Shown: positions 54,919 through 64,000 of the stretch, piece by piece
Layout: the number at the start of each line of letters is the position of its first letter
How positions within the stretch are numbered: position 1 is the first letter of the stretch
Assembly: GCF_008386465.1 (NCBI RefSeq)
Contig: NZ_VUOD01000002.1
Coordinates: forward strand, 343,091 to 407,090
Direction of reading: 5' to 3'
DNA from: Arenimonas fontis
Lineage (GTDB): Bacteria > Pseudomonadota > Gammaproteobacteria > Xanthomonadales > Xanthomonadaceae
DNA length: 64,000 nucleotides
Translations under genes and position numbers: made by a program
Notes under the pieces: generated by a model
The model's input: the letters and a program-made list of their open reading frames with translations, nothing else
Told to the model about the DNA's origin: nothing
The model's database searches: none

Positions 54919-56628
54919 TCAGCGGTAGATCGAGGCCTCTTCGGCCGTGGCCGCGCCCTTGCCGACGCCTTGCCAGCGCGGATCGGTGCCGGTCTGCAGT
55001 TCGCCGCTGCCGCGGTCCCAGGCCACCACCTGCAGGTTGCCCCAGCTGCGGTCGGTCACTTCGACCGTGTGCCCCATCGCTTCCAGGGCGGCCACCGCCT
55101 CCGCCGGCAAGGCGCCGCTTTCGGCCTGGATGCGGTCCGGCAGGTACTGGTGATGGAAACGCGGCGCCGCCGCCACCGCCTGCGCATCCTGGCCATCCAT
55201 CAGGCCCAGCGCGGCCAGCAGCACGGTGGTGATGATGCGACTGCCGCCGGGCGAACCCAGCACGGCGACACGGTCGTCGCCGCGCAGGAAGGTCGGGGTC
55301 ATCGAGGACAGCGGCCGCTTGCCGGGCGCGATGGCGTTGGCGTCGTCGCCGACCAGGCCAAAGGCATTGGGCACGCCCGGCTTCACCGAGAAGTCGTCCA
55401 TCTCGTTGTTGAGCAGGAAGCCGGTGCCGGGCACGACCAGGGCATTGCCGAAGGGCAGGTTGACCGTCTGGGTGACCGCTACCAGGTTGCCTTCGGCGTC
55501 CATGATCGAAAAGTGCGAGGTGTCCGGCCGCGCCGGCGCCGCGTCGACGCCCGGCAGCAGCGCGCTGGGCGTGGCCCGGCGTGGGTGGATGCCGGCACGC
55601 AGGCCGGCGGCGTAATCCGGGCTGGTCAGCATGGCGACCGGCGCCTGCACGAAATCCGGATCGCCCAGGTACAGGGCCCGATCGCGGTAGGCGCGACGCA
55701 TCGCTTCGGTCAGCAGGTGCGCGCGCTCGGCCGGCGGCAACGCTGCATAGTCGTAACCGGACAGGATGTTGAGGATGGTGGCCAGGGCCACGCCGCCCGA
55801 GGACGGCGGCGGCGCAGTGACGATCTCGTAACCGCGATGGTGCAGGCGCAGCGGTTCGCGCTCGACCACCCGGTATTCGGCCAGGTCGCGCTCGCTCCAG
55901 ATGCCGCCGGCCTTGCGCACGCCCGCCACCAGGCGCCGGGCGAAGGGGCCGCGGTAGAACCCTGCCGCGCCCTCGCGGGCGATCAGCTCCAGGGTGCGCG
56001 CGTAGTCCTCGTTGCGCATCAGGGTGCCGACTTCCGGCACCCGGCCATCGGGCAGGAACAGCGCCGCCGCGCCCGGATCGCCTGCCAGCGCCTCCTTGCG
56101 CCAGGCGAGCATGGCCGCGTTCTTGGGACCGAAGCGCCAGCCCTCGCGGGCCAGGCGGATGGCCGGCGCCAACGACTGGGACAGCGGCAGGCGGCCGTAA
56201 TGGCGGGCCAGGTGCTCCAGCGCCGCCGGCAGGCCGGGAATGGCCGCGGCCAGGGCGCCGTCCACCGAGCGGCGGCGGTCGGCCTCGCCGTTCCCGTCCA
56301 GGAACATGTCGCGCGTGGCCGCCAGCGGCGCGCGCTCGCGGGCGTCCACGAACACGTCGCGGCCATCCTTGGCCACGTGCAACAGCAGGAAGCCGCCGCC
56401 GCCCAGGCCCGAGCTCTCCGGCTCGACCAGGCCGAGCGTGGCGCTCACGGCGATGGCTGCGTCGAAAGCGTTGCCGCCCCTGGCCAGCACTTCCATGCCG
56501 GCGTCGGTGGCATGGGCATTGGCGCTGGCGATGGCCGACCGGCCCGGCGCCGCGGCCGCCGGCCGCGCCGGGCCCTCGGCCCAGGCGGCGGGAACGAGCA
56601 ACAGCAAGATAAGCAGCAATCGCTTCAC
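54919..56628 (-). CDS. ggt: Gamma-glutamyltranspeptidase
   Basis: This exported Ntn-hydrolase of 569 aa cleaves gamma-glutamyl bonds such as in glutathione. The GTG start at 56628 gives a signal peptide ([17 protein letters not shown]). The autoprocessing nucleophile Thr is in [11 protein letters not shown] near residue 385, and the glutamate-binding SSMTPTF and SPGGSRI segments follow. The start overlaps the ferredoxin stop by four bases (GTGA). The usual large and small subunits would arise by self-cleavage. Confidence 0.96.
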   Translation of the reverse strand: MKRLLLILLLLVPAAWAEGPARPAAAAPGRSAIASANAHATDAGMEVLARGGNAFDAAIAVSATLGLVEPESSGLGGGGFLLLHVAKDGRDVFVDARERAPLAATRDMFLDGNGEADRRRSVDGALAAAIPGLPAALEHLARHYGRLPLSQSLAPAIRLAREGWRFGPKNAAMLAWRKEALAGDPGAAALFLPDGRVPEVGTLMRNEDYARTLELIAREGAAGFYRGPFARRLVAGVRKAGGIWSERDLAEYRVVEREPLRLHHRGYEIVTAPPPSSGGVALATILNILSGYDYAALPPAERAHLLTEAMRRAYRDRALYLGDPDFVQAPVAMLTSPDYAAGLRAGIHPRRATPSALLPGVDAAPARPDTSHFSIMDAEGNLVAVTQTVNLPFGNALVVPGTGFLLNNEMDDFSVKPGVPNAFGLVGDDANAIAPGKRPLSSMTPTFLRGDDRVAVLGSPGGSRIITTVLLAALGLMDGQDAQAVAAAPRFHHQYLPDRIQAESGALPAEAVAALEAMGHTVEVTDRSWGNLQVVAWDRGSGELQTGTDPRWQGVGKGAATAEEASIYR

Positions 56629-56885
56629 GCGGCATCCTCCCCGAGCTGCAGTACGTGGAACTTGGCGAGCAGCTGCTCGCGGCTTTCCGGCCAGGCCGGG
56701 TCTGGCTCGATGCATTCGACCGGACACACCGCCACGCACTGCGGCTCGTCATGATGGCCCACGCACTCGGTACAGCGGGCCGGATCGATTTCGTAGATGA
56801 ACTCGCCCTGCGAGATGGCCGTGTTCGGACAGGCCGGCGCGCAGACGTCGCAGTTGACGCAAAGCGAGTTGATCAGCAGGGCCAT
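56625..56885 (-). CDS. 2[4Fe-4S] ferredoxin (YfhL-like)
   Basis: The 86-aa protein has two cluster motifs, CVNCDVCAPACPN (residues 9-21) and CTECVGHHDEPQCVAVCP. The longer second loop with the HHDEP insert is typical of the YfhL/Allochromatium-type ferredoxins with low-potential clusters. It is translationally coupled to ggt. In the usual gammaproteobacterial order it follows coaD, and here one lipoprotein gene separates them. Confidence 0.95.
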   Translation of the reverse strand: MALLINSLCVNCDVCAPACPNTAISQGEFIYEIDPARCTECVGHHDEPQCVAVCPVECIEPDPAWPESREQLLAKFHVLQLGEDAA

Positions 56886-56907
56886 GGCGGCGTCGCCCCG
56901 GTGGCGC

Positions 56908-56933
56908 GGGGCCCCGCCTGCCGGCGGGCCCCG
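56908..56933. terminator. GC-rich hairpin between the lipoprotein and ferredoxin genes
   Basis: GGGGCCCCGCC and GGCGGGCCCC pair around TGCC with one bulge. No U-run; an attenuating or stabilising stem at most. Confidence 0.35.
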
Positions 56934-56963
56934 CGGGGCCCGTCCGGGCCCATCCGGCCAGGC

Positions 56964-57473
56964 TTACTTGGCCTCGACGAAGATGTAGCGGGCACCGGCC
57001 GCTTCGACCGCGACCCGGACCCGCTCGGCATCCTCGGCCTTGCCGATGAACAGCACCTGCGAGCCCTGCAGCGCGTCCGGCGCGGCGCCCTCGAAGGCCT
57101 TCACGATCAGATCGGCCATGGCGGCGCTGTCCGGCGAGCCGAAAGCCAGCATGTTGCCTGGCAGCACGGTGCGCTGCACGGCGGCGTTCACGTTGTCCAG
57201 CTGGCGGTCGTACTGGCTGCGGCCGTCCTCGTCGGCCTCGGTCACGACGCGGGAGTCCTTGGGCAGGTAATAGGAAAAGATGCGGTCGGTGACGCCGGCC
57301 TGGTTCTGGCCGATCACCTGCGCCAGATAGGCTTTCCACGCAGCGTCGTCGCCGTTGGTCGGCGCGGTCAGCACCACCGGGGCTTGGGCAGCCTCCTGCT
57401 CGGCCTTCTGGCCGCAGCCGGCCACCAGGCCCAGGGAAAGCAGCAGCGCGACGGAAACAAGAGCACGGTTCAT
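56964..57473 (-). CDS. Putative lipoprotein of unknown function
   Basis: The 169-aa product has a lipoprotein signal (MNRALVSVALLLSLGLVAGC). A soluble alpha/beta domain follows with WKAYLAQVIGQNQAGVTDRIFSYYLP (described only), FGSPDSAAMADLIVKAF and VLFIGKAEDAERVRVAVEA, which looks like a small Rossmann-type fold. The start at 57473 has GAGGTAA upstream. The family is not recognised. It lies 31 nt after coaD on the same strand. Confidence 0.7.
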   Translation of the reverse strand: MNRALVSVALLLSLGLVAGCGQKAEQEAAQAPVVLTAPTNGDDAAWKAYLAQVIGQNQAGVTDRIFSYYLPKDSRVVTEADEDGRSQYDRQLDNVNAAVQRTVLPGNMLAFGSPDSAAMADLIVKAFEGAAPDALQGSQVLFIGKAEDAERVRVAVEAAGARYIFVEAK

Positions 57474-57504
57474 GGCGTTACCTCGTCTAGTTGTGATCGG
57501 TACT

Positions 57505-58647
<1,143 letters not shown>

Positions 58648-58681
58648 CTACCATGCGCGCATTGTCCGCGAAACCGCCGCG

Positions 58682-59764
58682 ATGTTCGATTTCCTGAAGA
58701 AAAAACCCGCCCCGGCCGCCCCCATCGCCCCGGCCAGGACCGCGCCGGAGCCGGCCGGCTCCGGCTTCAGCCCCGAAGACCTGGCCCGCGCCTACACCGT
58801 GCGCCAGGAAGAGAAGGCCGCCCGCCTGGAGGCGGAGCGCGCCGAGGGCCGCGAGGCCATGAAGGGCGTGCTGGGCGGCAGCCTGTTCGCGCGCAGCCTG
58901 GGCAGCCTGTTCTCGCGCCACCCGAAGCTGGACGAGGACCTGCTGGACGAGGTCGAGACGGCCCTGATCAGCGCCGACATGGGCGTGCCGGCCACCACCG
59001 AAGTGGTCGAGCGCCTGCGCAAGCGCATGAAGGCCCGCGAATTCGCCGACGCCGGCGCCCTGCTGCGGGCCCTGCGCAACGACCTGCTGGCCATGCTCAG
59101 GCCGGTGGCCAAGCCGCTGGAGATCGACCCGGCCGCCAAGCCCTTCGTCATCCTCACCGTCGGCGTCAACGGCGTCGGCAAGACCACCACCATCGGCAAG
59201 CTGGCGCGGCGCTTCCAGAACGAAGGCCACACGCTGATGCTGGCTGCCGGCGACACCTTCCGCGCCGCCGCGGTGGCCCAGCTGCAGGCCTGGGGCCAGC
59301 GCAACGGCGTGCCGGTGATCGCCCAGGGCCAGGACGCCGACCCGGCCTCGGTCGCCTACGACGGCCTGCAGCAGGCCAGGGCCCGCGGCGTGGACGTGCT
59401 GATCGCCGACACCGCCGGCCGCCTGCACACCCAGCAGGGCCTGATGGCCGAGCTGGGCAAGATCCGCCGCGTTCTGGGCAAGCTCGAGGAACGCGCCCCG
59501 CACGAAGTGCTGATGGTGATCGACGGCACCACCGGCCAGAACGCGCTCAACCAGCTGCGCCAGTTCCACGCCGCGGTGCGGGTGACCGGCCTGGTGGTGA
59601 CCAAGCTCGACGGCACCGCCAAGGGCGGCGTGGTCTTCGCCCTGGCCCGCGAGTTCGGCCTGCCGATCCGCTTCATCGGCCTGGGCGAGAAGCCCGAGGA
59701 CCTGCGCGTGTTCGACCCGGAGGGCTTCGTGGACGCACTGCTGCCGGAATCGCTCGGGGGCTGA
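58682..59764 (+). CDS. ftsY: Signal recognition particle receptor FtsY
   Basis: FtsY docks SRP-ribosome complexes at the inner membrane. The 360-aa protein has a short acidic/Ala-rich N-terminal A domain (much shorter than in E. coli). The NG domain carries GVNGVGKTTTIGKLA (G1, about residue 160), DTFRAAAVAQL, DTAGRLHTQ and TKLDGTAKGG. A TACCAT -10-like box lies 28 nt upstream. Confidence 0.98.
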   Translation: MFDFLKKKPAPAAPIAPARTAPEPAGSGFSPEDLARAYTVRQEEKAARLEAERAEGREAMKGVLGGSLFARSLGSLFSRHPKLDEDLLDEVETALISADMGVPATTEVVERLRKRMKAREFADAGALLRALRNDLLAMLRPVAKPLEIDPAAKPFVILTVGVNGVGKTTTIGKLARRFQNEGHTLMLAAGDTFRAAAVAQLQAWGQRNGVPVIAQGQDADPASVAYDGLQQARARGVDVLIADTAGRLHTQQGLMAELGKIRRVLGKLEERAPHEVLMVIDGTTGQNALNQLRQFHAAVRVTGLVVTKLDGTAKGGVVFALAREFGLPIRFIGLGEKPEDLRVFDPEGFVDALLPESLGG

Positions 59765-61000
59765 ATGGCGAAGCGGCCGCGCAAGCGACGCTGGCCGTGG
59801 ATCCTGGGCGCGCTGGCCGCGCTCGGCCTGCTGGGCGGCTGGTGGCTGGACCGGCAACTGGAACCGACACGGCTGGCCAATACGGTGCTCTCGCGGCTAG
59901 GCGCCGCCGCCGGCCTGGAACTGGGTTTCGAAGGCGTTCCGGACTATGCCTTGCGACCCGAACCGCGCCTGCTGCTACCCGGCTTCCACGCCCGCTTGCC
60001 CGGCGCCGCGACGCCGATGTTCAGGGCGGCGCGGGTGGAAGTTTCGCTGCCCTGGAGCACGATCTGGGGCGGCGATGAAGTGGTGATCACCCGCATCGGG
60101 CTGGACCGGCCGCAGCTGGACCTGGAGGCGATGCTGGCCTGGCTGGACAGCCGGCCGCCGTCCGATGCGCCCTTCGAACTGCCGACGCTGAGCGATGGCC
60201 TGCGGGTAAACGACGGCATGCTGGTCGCGAACGGCTGGCAGGCCGAGGCGCTCTCGCTGGAGCTGCCCACCCTGCATCCGGGCGAGCCGGCGACGCTGTC
60301 GCTTTCCACCACCTGGCGCCGCGGCGACCTGGAACTGCCGCTGGAGGCGACGCTGACGGCGGCACAGGCCGGCCTGGCCTCACCCTTGCGGGCGGAGGCC
60401 GGCGGCCGGCTGCGCACGCCCGCGCTCGACCTCGCCTGGGCACTGCAGCTGCAGGGCGCCTTCGACGCCAGCGGCACGCCGCTGCGCCTGCTCGCCGAGC
60501 AACTGCGCTTCCAGGGCGAATCGCCGCTGCCGGCATTCGAGGCCGGCGGCGAGGCGGGCCTGGGCGAAACGCTCGAACTGCAGGCCCGCGGAAAGCTGCG
60601 GGAATGGCCGGCCGACTGGCCCGCCCTGCCCGCGCCGCTGGATCCGGCCCTTGCCCTGCCCTTCGAGTTTGCCTATGCCGGCCCCGACGATTTCTCCGCG
60701 CCGCTGCGCCTGGCGCTGAGCCAGGGCGAAACCCGCTTCGAGGGCGAAACCGCGCTGCCGGACCTGCTGGCCTGGCTGGACACGCCCGCCGCCACGCCCC
60801 TGCCGCCGCTGCGCGGTCGGCTGGACGCACCGCTGCTGGTGGTCGAAGGCGTGCAGCTGGAGGGGCTGGTGATCGAACTGGACGAAGGCAATGGCACCGC
60901 GCGCGCGCGCGACACACCGGCTGGCCGGGAGGCTGCGGAAGGCGACCCGGACGGCGGGGATGGCCTGCCGGAAGGTGCCGCGGGGGCAAGCGGCCGATGA
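59765..61000 (+). CDS. AsmA-like inner-membrane-anchored protein
   Basis: The 411-aa protein has one N-terminal helix (residues 9-27). A long periplasmic beta-rich region follows, containing the AsmA-type repeat ARVEVSLPWSTIWGGDEVVITRIGLDRPQL and later LPLEATLTAAQAGLASPLRAEAGG (described only). AsmA-like proteins are thought to move lipids between membranes. The C-terminus is polar and Gly/Asp-rich. It starts directly after ftsY and its stop overlaps the mutY start. Confidence 0.8.
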   Translation: MAKRPRKRRWPWILGALAALGLLGGWWLDRQLEPTRLANTVLSRLGAAAGLELGFEGVPDYALRPEPRLLLPGFHARLPGAATPMFRAARVEVSLPWSTIWGGDEVVITRIGLDRPQLDLEAMLAWLDSRPPSDAPFELPTLSDGLRVNDGMLVANGWQAEALSLELPTLHPGEPATLSLSTTWRRGDLELPLEATLTAAQAGLASPLRAEAGGRLRTPALDLAWALQLQGAFDASGTPLRLLAEQLRFQGESPLPAFEAGGEAGLGETLELQARGKLREWPADWPALPAPLDPALALPFEFAYAGPDDFSAPLRLALSQGETRFEGETALPDLLAWLDTPAATPLPPLRGRLDAPLLVVEGVQLEGLVIELDEGNGTARARDTPAGREAAEGDPDGGDGLPEGAAGASGR

Positions 61001-62049
61001 GCGGCTTTGCGCAGCGCCTACTGGACTGGTTCGACCGCGACGGCCGCCACGACCTGCCCTGGCAGCATCCGCGCACGCCCTACCGCGTCTGGGTGGCGGA
61101 AATCATGCTGCAGCAGACCCAGGTGCAGACGGTCATTCCCTATTACACGCGTTTCCTGGACGCGCTGCCCGACCTGCCCGCCCTGGCCGCGGCCGAGCCG
61201 GACCGGGTGCTGGCCTTGTGGTCGGGCCTGGGCTACTACGCCCGCGCCCGCCACCTGCACCGCACCGCGCAGATCTGCGTGGAACGGCACGGCGGCGAAC
61301 TGCCGCGCGATTTCGAGGCCCTGGCCGCCCTGCCCGGCATCGGCCGCAGCACCGCCGGCGCCATCCTGGCGCAGGCGCACGGCGACCGCTTCGCCATCCT
61401 CGACGGCAACGTCAAGCGCACGCTCTGCCGCTACCACGGCATCGGTGGCTGGCCGGGCAGCCCGAAGGTGGAAAAGCAACTGTGGCAACTGGCGGAAGCA
61501 CACCTGCCGGAAGCCCGCCTGGCCGACTACACCCAGGCGGTGATGGATTTCGGCGCCACGCTGTGCACCCGCAGCAAGCCGGCCTGCGTGCTGTGCCCGC
61601 TGCAGGAGGATTGCCTGGCCTTGCGCGAAGGCCGGGTCGAACAGCTGCCGGAACCCAAGCCCGGCAAGCCGCTGCCGGAACGGCGCACGATCATGCTGGT
61701 GCTGCGCGATGGCGAAGGCCGCGTACTGCTGCAGCGACGCCCGCCCGGCGGCGTCTGGCAGGGCCTGTGGTCACTGCCCGAGGCCACCGGCCACGACGAG
61801 GCCCGCGCCTTCGTCGGCCGCCACAGCGACGCCGACTTCGACGCCGGCCAGCCGCTGCCGCTGTTCGAACACGTGTTCAGCCACTACCGGCTGCACATCG
61901 AACCGCTGGGCTGGCACGGAGCGAGGGCGCGCACCGCGGTGGCGGACGCGCCGGGCGATAATGCCGAGCTGCGCTGGCAGCCGCTCGACCGTCTGGACGA
62001 ACTGGGCCTGCCAGCGCCGGTCCGCAAACTGCTCGGGAGCCTGACATGA
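60997..62049 (+). CDS. mutY: A/G-specific adenine DNA glycosylase
   Basis: MutY removes adenine opposite 8-oxoguanine. The 350-aa protein has [24 protein letters not shown] (described only), a helix-hairpin-helix with catalytic Asp ([12 protein letters not shown], then [10 protein letters not shown]) and the iron-sulfur ligands [19 protein letters not shown]-terminal NUDIX-like recognition domain follows ([20 protein letters not shown]). Its stop overlaps the yggX start. Confidence 0.97.
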   Translation: MSGFAQRLLDWFDRDGRHDLPWQHPRTPYRVWVAEIMLQQTQVQTVIPYYTRFLDALPDLPALAAAEPDRVLALWSGLGYYARARHLHRTAQICVERHGGELPRDFEALAALPGIGRSTAGAILAQAHGDRFAILDGNVKRTLCRYHGIGGWPGSPKVEKQLWQLAEAHLPEARLADYTQAVMDFGATLCTRSKPACVLCPLQEDCLALREGRVEQLPEPKPGKPLPERRTIMLVLRDGEGRVLLQRRPPGGVWQGLWSLPEATGHDEARAFVGRHSDADFDAGQPLPLFEHVFSHYRLHIEPLGWHGARARTAVADAPGDNAELRWQPLDRLDELGLPAPVRKLLGSLT

Positions 62050-62318
62050 GCCGCAAGGTGTTCTGCCACAAGCTGCAGCGCGAGGACGAGGGCCTGGGCT
62101 TCGTGCCCTGGCCAGGACCGCTGGGCAAGCGGGTGTTCGAGCAGATCGGCCGCACGGCCTGGCAGGACTGGCTGGCCCACCAGACCATGCTGATCAACGA
62201 GAACCGGCTCTCACCCCTGGATCCGCAACACCGGGCCTTCCTGGAGCGGGAGATGGAGAAGTTCCTGTTCGGCGGCGGCGCCGAGAAGCCGGCCGGCTAC
62301 GTGCCGCCGGCCGATTGA
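62046..62318 (+). CDS. yggX: YggX-type Fe(II)-trafficking / oxidative damage protection protein
   Basis: The 90-aa protein has [19 protein letters not shown] with the conserved Cys7, [12 protein letters not shown] and [14 protein letters not shown]. YggX limits oxidative damage to iron-sulfur clusters, MutY carrying one such cluster. The mutY-yggX overlap is widely conserved. Confidence 0.97.
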   Translation: MSRKVFCHKLQREDEGLGFVPWPGPLGKRVFEQIGRTAWQDWLAHQTMLINENRLSPLDPQHRAFLEREMEKFLFGGGAEKPAGYVPPAD

Positions 62319-62324
62319 GCCGAT

Positions 62325-62354
62325 CCGGTGCCGGCGCCGGTGCCGGCGCCGGCG
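62325..62354. repeat. 12-bp tandem repeat, 2.5 copies
   Basis: CCGGTGCCGGCG occurs at 62325-62336 and 62337-62348, with a partial third copy CCGGCG. The array is self-complementary and sits between the convergent yggX and DUF6491 genes, where it could form a terminator-like stem. Confidence 0.7.
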
Positions 62355-62360
62355 ATCACC

Positions 62361-62798
62361 TCACAACCCGGCTTCCTTCCTGGCCTCGCGCCAGGCGGGC
62401 ACGTCCACTTCGCGGATCGTCTCCATCCGGCAGAGGATCCCGTTGCGGCCGACGAGATAACCATGCCGCGTGCTGAGGCTGTCACCGGACCGGACGTCCA
62501 GCCTCAGGCTCAGTTCGTTCTCCAGCCTCTGGCAGGCCGCCGACTCCCGCAGTTCGACCAGCCAGGCCTTGAATGGCGTCTCCCAGACCAGGATGGCGCG
62601 GTCGCTGACGACATCGAAGCCGTGCATGGGCCGCAGGAACCTGACCCTGTCCACCGGTTCGGCGGCGTTCGCCCGCAGCAACAGCAGCCGCTCCTCGGAC
62701 CTGCCTTCGTCCTTGTTGCCCGCGGCCGCCGCGGTGAGGCTACAGGCAAGCGTCATCGCCATCGCGATCAAGATCGAAATCAACGACTTCTTCTTCAT
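62361..62798 (-). CDS. DUF6491-type exported protein
   Basis: The 145-aa product has a signal peptide (MKKKSLISILIAMAMTLACSLTAAAA, described only). The mature part contains FLRPMHGFDVVSDRAILVWETPFKAWLVEL (described only), CQRLENELSLRLD and GYLVGRNGILCRMETI. The order matches the DUF6491 family common in Xanthomonadales. Two Cys residues may pair. No function is known. The start at 62798 has GAGGGAG upstream. Confidence 0.78.
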   Translation of the reverse strand: MKKKSLISILIAMAMTLACSLTAAAAGNKDEGRSEERLLLLRANAAEPVDRVRFLRPMHGFDVVSDRAILVWETPFKAWLVELRESAACQRLENELSLRLDVRSGDSLSTRHGYLVGRNGILCRMETIREVDVPAWREARKEAGL

Positions 62799-62880
62799 GG
62801 CAAGCTCCCTCGAGCTGGTTGAAGAGGCTAGCCACACCCTAAACCCGCGGGTTTCGATCCGGGCAGAGGCCGCCGGAGGC

Positions 62881-62897
62881 CGTTTAACACACGTTTA
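62881..62897. promoter_or_regulatory. 11-bp-period direct repeat upstream of the DUF6491 gene
   Basis: CGTTTA at 62881-62886 and 62892-62897, spaced by one helical turn, 83-99 nt before the DUF6491 start. Possible regulator site. Confidence 0.25.
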
Positions 62898-62920
62898 CGG
62901 TGAGGCCCCGGCCTGTACGC

Positions 62921-62950
62921 TTGCCGCGACCGTTCAGGCTCCGGTATGAT
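62921..62950 (+). promoter_or_regulatory. Promoter of tRNA-Phe
   Basis: TTGCCG (62921-62926), an 18-nt spacer and TATGAT (62945-62950), followed by a GC-rich discriminator GCGCGGCC as expected for a stringently controlled tRNA promoter. Confidence 0.7.
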
Positions 62951-62985
62951 GCGCGGCCTTGTCCGGCAGCACCGGACCGAAGCCC

Positions 62986-63061
62986 GGCCAGGTAGCTCAG
63001 TTGGTAGAGCAGGGGACTGAAAATCCCCGTGTCGGGGGTTCGATTCCCTCCCTGGCCACCA
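62986..63061 (+). tRNA. tRNA-Phe (anticodon GAA)
   Basis: The 76-nt gene has an encoded CCA. The acceptor stem is GGCCAGG/CCTGGCC with discriminator A, the D-arm GCTCAGTTGGTAGAGC, the anticodon stem GGGGA/TCCCC with loop CTGAAAA, and the T-arm ends in GGTTCGATTCC. It is a single gene with its own promoter and terminator, and a common type of phage attachment site. Confidence 0.98.
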
Positions 63062-63069
63062 CTTTTCGA

Positions 63070-63097
63070 CGCCCAACCTTTTCCGGTTGGGCGTTTT
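63070..63097 (+). terminator. Intrinsic terminator of tRNA-Phe
   Basis: CGCCCAACC (63070-63078), loop TTTTCC, GGTTGGGCG (63085-63093), then TTTT. The 9-bp stem is perfect. Confidence 0.9.
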
Positions 63098-63102
63098 CGT
63101 TT

Positions 63103-63672
63103 GTGGAATCCGCGACTCCGCCGCAGTGCGGGGTTCAGGCAGACCGCCTCGCGAGCCTCGCCGGCGCGCCGATCCGCCTGCACCTGCTGCCCGGCCTCCC
63201 GGGGCGTGTCGGGCAGGCCCGCGCGGCGGGCTTCGCGCGAGGGACCTTGCCGCTCGTGTCCTTCGTCGACCCGGACGACCGCTACGAGGCCGACGCCTTC
63301 GCGCACCTGGCCGATGCGCTCGAGGCCTGTCCGTCGGCGGTGCTCGCCTACACCGACGAGACGCTGATGGACGAAGGTGGCCGCCCCATCGGCGTGCGGC
63401 GACTGGCCTACAGCGCCTTCCAACACGCCCATTCGGCCAGCCACGTCCACGGCCTGATCGTGATGCGCCGAAGCGCCGTCGAGCCGGTGCTGACACGCAT
63501 CGCCGATCTCGACGCCGGGGCCGACCGGCTGCTCACCCGCCTCGTGGCCCGGCAGGGCAGCGTGTTGCACCTGCCCCTCGTCGGTCGCCACTGGCGGCAG
63601 CACCCGAACCAGCACCACCGCCGCACGCGCAGCACGGCTTTGGGGTCACTGCCGAGTCTTGCGATACCGTGA
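63103..63672 (+). CDS. Phage-type GT-A glycosyltransferase-like protein, probably 5'-truncated
   Basis: The frame to 63672 encodes about 189 aa from a GTG at 63103. The core GQARAAGFARGTLPLVSFVDPDDRYEADAF (described only) carries the DPDD of the GT-A nucleotide-sugar site. VLAYTDETLMDEGG and HGLIVMRRSAVEPVLTRI follow, as in small glycosyltransferase-like proteins encoded near phage tail genes. The region before GQAR is short and has no good start or ribosome-binding site, and the GTG sits just after the tRNA terminator, so the first strand of the fold is probably lost. A DUF2793 gene follows 12 nt later. Confidence 0.6.
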   Translation: MESATPPQCGVQADRLASLAGAPIRLHLLPGLPGRVGQARAAGFARGTLPLVSFVDPDDRYEADAFAHLADALEACPSAVLAYTDETLMDEGGRPIGVRRLAYSAFQHAHSASHVHGLIVMRRSAVEPVLTRIADLDAGADRLLTRLVARQGSVLHLPLVGRHWRQHPNQHHRRTRSTALGSLPSLAIP

Positions 63673-63684
63673 GGAGATGAACCG

Positions 63685-64000
63685 ATGCCATTGACCGATC
63701 CGAACCTGGACCTCGCCTACGGCTGGACGCTGGGCGAGTCCGGCTGGCACACCGGGATGGACGCGAACCTGAAGCGCCTGGGCGCCATCGTGGGCCTGTC
63801 GGTGACGAGCCGCAGCACGACCACGCCGCCTGCCAGCCCCGCCGAAGGGGATCGCTACATCGTGCCGGCTGGTGCCACCGGCGCCTGGGCCGGCAGGACC
63901 GACCAGATTGCAGTGTGGGTCAATGGTGCCTGGGAGTACCACGCCCCGAAGGTCGGCTGGCTGGCCTTTATTGCCGCCGAGGACAGGCTCGCCGTCTACA
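63685..64000 (+). CDS. DUF2793 phage tail-associated protein (5' part)
   Basis: The reading frame opens at ATG 63685 with GAGGAG eight bases upstream and runs off the window after 105 codons. Segments LDLAYGWTLGESGW, PASPAEGDRYIVPAGATGAW (described only), AVWVNGAWEYHAPKVGW and FIAAEDRLAVY match the DUF2793 pattern found in tail-fibre or baseplate-side proteins of prophages. The C-terminal receptor or fibre part is outside the window. Confidence 0.8.
   Translation, partial: MPLTDPNLDLAYGWTLGESGWHTGMDANLKRLGAIVGLSVTSRSTTTPPASPAEGDRYIVPAGATGAWAGRTDQIAVWVNGAWEYHAPKVGWLAFIAAEDRLAVY

Overview
The window is very GC-rich chromosomal DNA from a Gram-negative bacterium, most likely a gammaproteobacterium of the Xanthomonadales/Lysobacterales. 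The evidence is the gene order of several housekeeping blocks (folC-SPOR-cvpA-purF, mutY-yggX, rsmD/coaD divergent from ftsY, trmJ divergent from suhB, PPIase-lpxH), an outer-membrane receptor, many lipoproteins, multi-copy M13 metallopeptidases and a DUF6491 protein. Genus is not determined. Coding density is high, with many 1-4 nt start/stop overlaps, and nearly all large opposite-strand ORFs are GC shadows.

Layout. 1-5,700: the end of a hydrolase-like gene, a Tat-type aldo/keto reductase, an MFS carrier, a gap with an orphan terminator and a frameshifted gene remnant, then a divergent EamA transporter/LysR pair and an S4 RNA-binding protein. 5,700-15,000: histidine utilisation (hutU, hutF, and hutI coupled to a CaiB/BaiF CoA-transferase), interrupted by a LytTR response regulator/LytS-like kinase pair and a small secreted TonB-plug-like protein. 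hutH is not in the window. hutF implies the route through formylglutamate. 15,000-19,700: a zinc-homeostasis block with a THX-type ribosomal peptide, a MerC-domain membrane protein, a ZnuD-like TonB receptor with a His-rich loop, an AspA/AstE-type Zn hydrolase and the zur regulator. A good Zur box lies between the two divergent promoters. 19,700-32,000: gltX, small periplasmic proteins, PPIase-lpxH, DUF455, the folC-purF operon, and serA coupled to a histidine phosphatase.

32,000-41,600: three consecutive M13 metallopeptidase genes. The third has lost its zinc-binding motifs and looks like a pseudoenzyme, and it is translationally coupled to rapA. 41,600-47,700: rhomboid protease, 2OG oxygenase, alkyltransferase-like protein, and a DUF47-Pit phosphate operon with a candidate Pho box, followed by a CNNM/CorC protein and ExoD. 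47,700-57,500: a GGDEF-EAL protein coupled to a PhnD-like periplasmic binding protein, trmJ/suhB, a PhoX-like phosphatase, an MBL hydrolase, and ggt coupled to a ferredoxin. 57,500-62,800: coaD-rsmD, ftsY, an AsmA-like protein, mutY-yggX and a DUF6491 protein.

The last kilobase changes character. A tRNA-Phe(GAA) with its own promoter and terminator is followed immediately by a phage-type glycosyltransferase-like gene with a doubtful N-terminus and a DUF2793 tail-associated gene that runs off the window. This is probably the edge of a prophage integrated at the tRNA.
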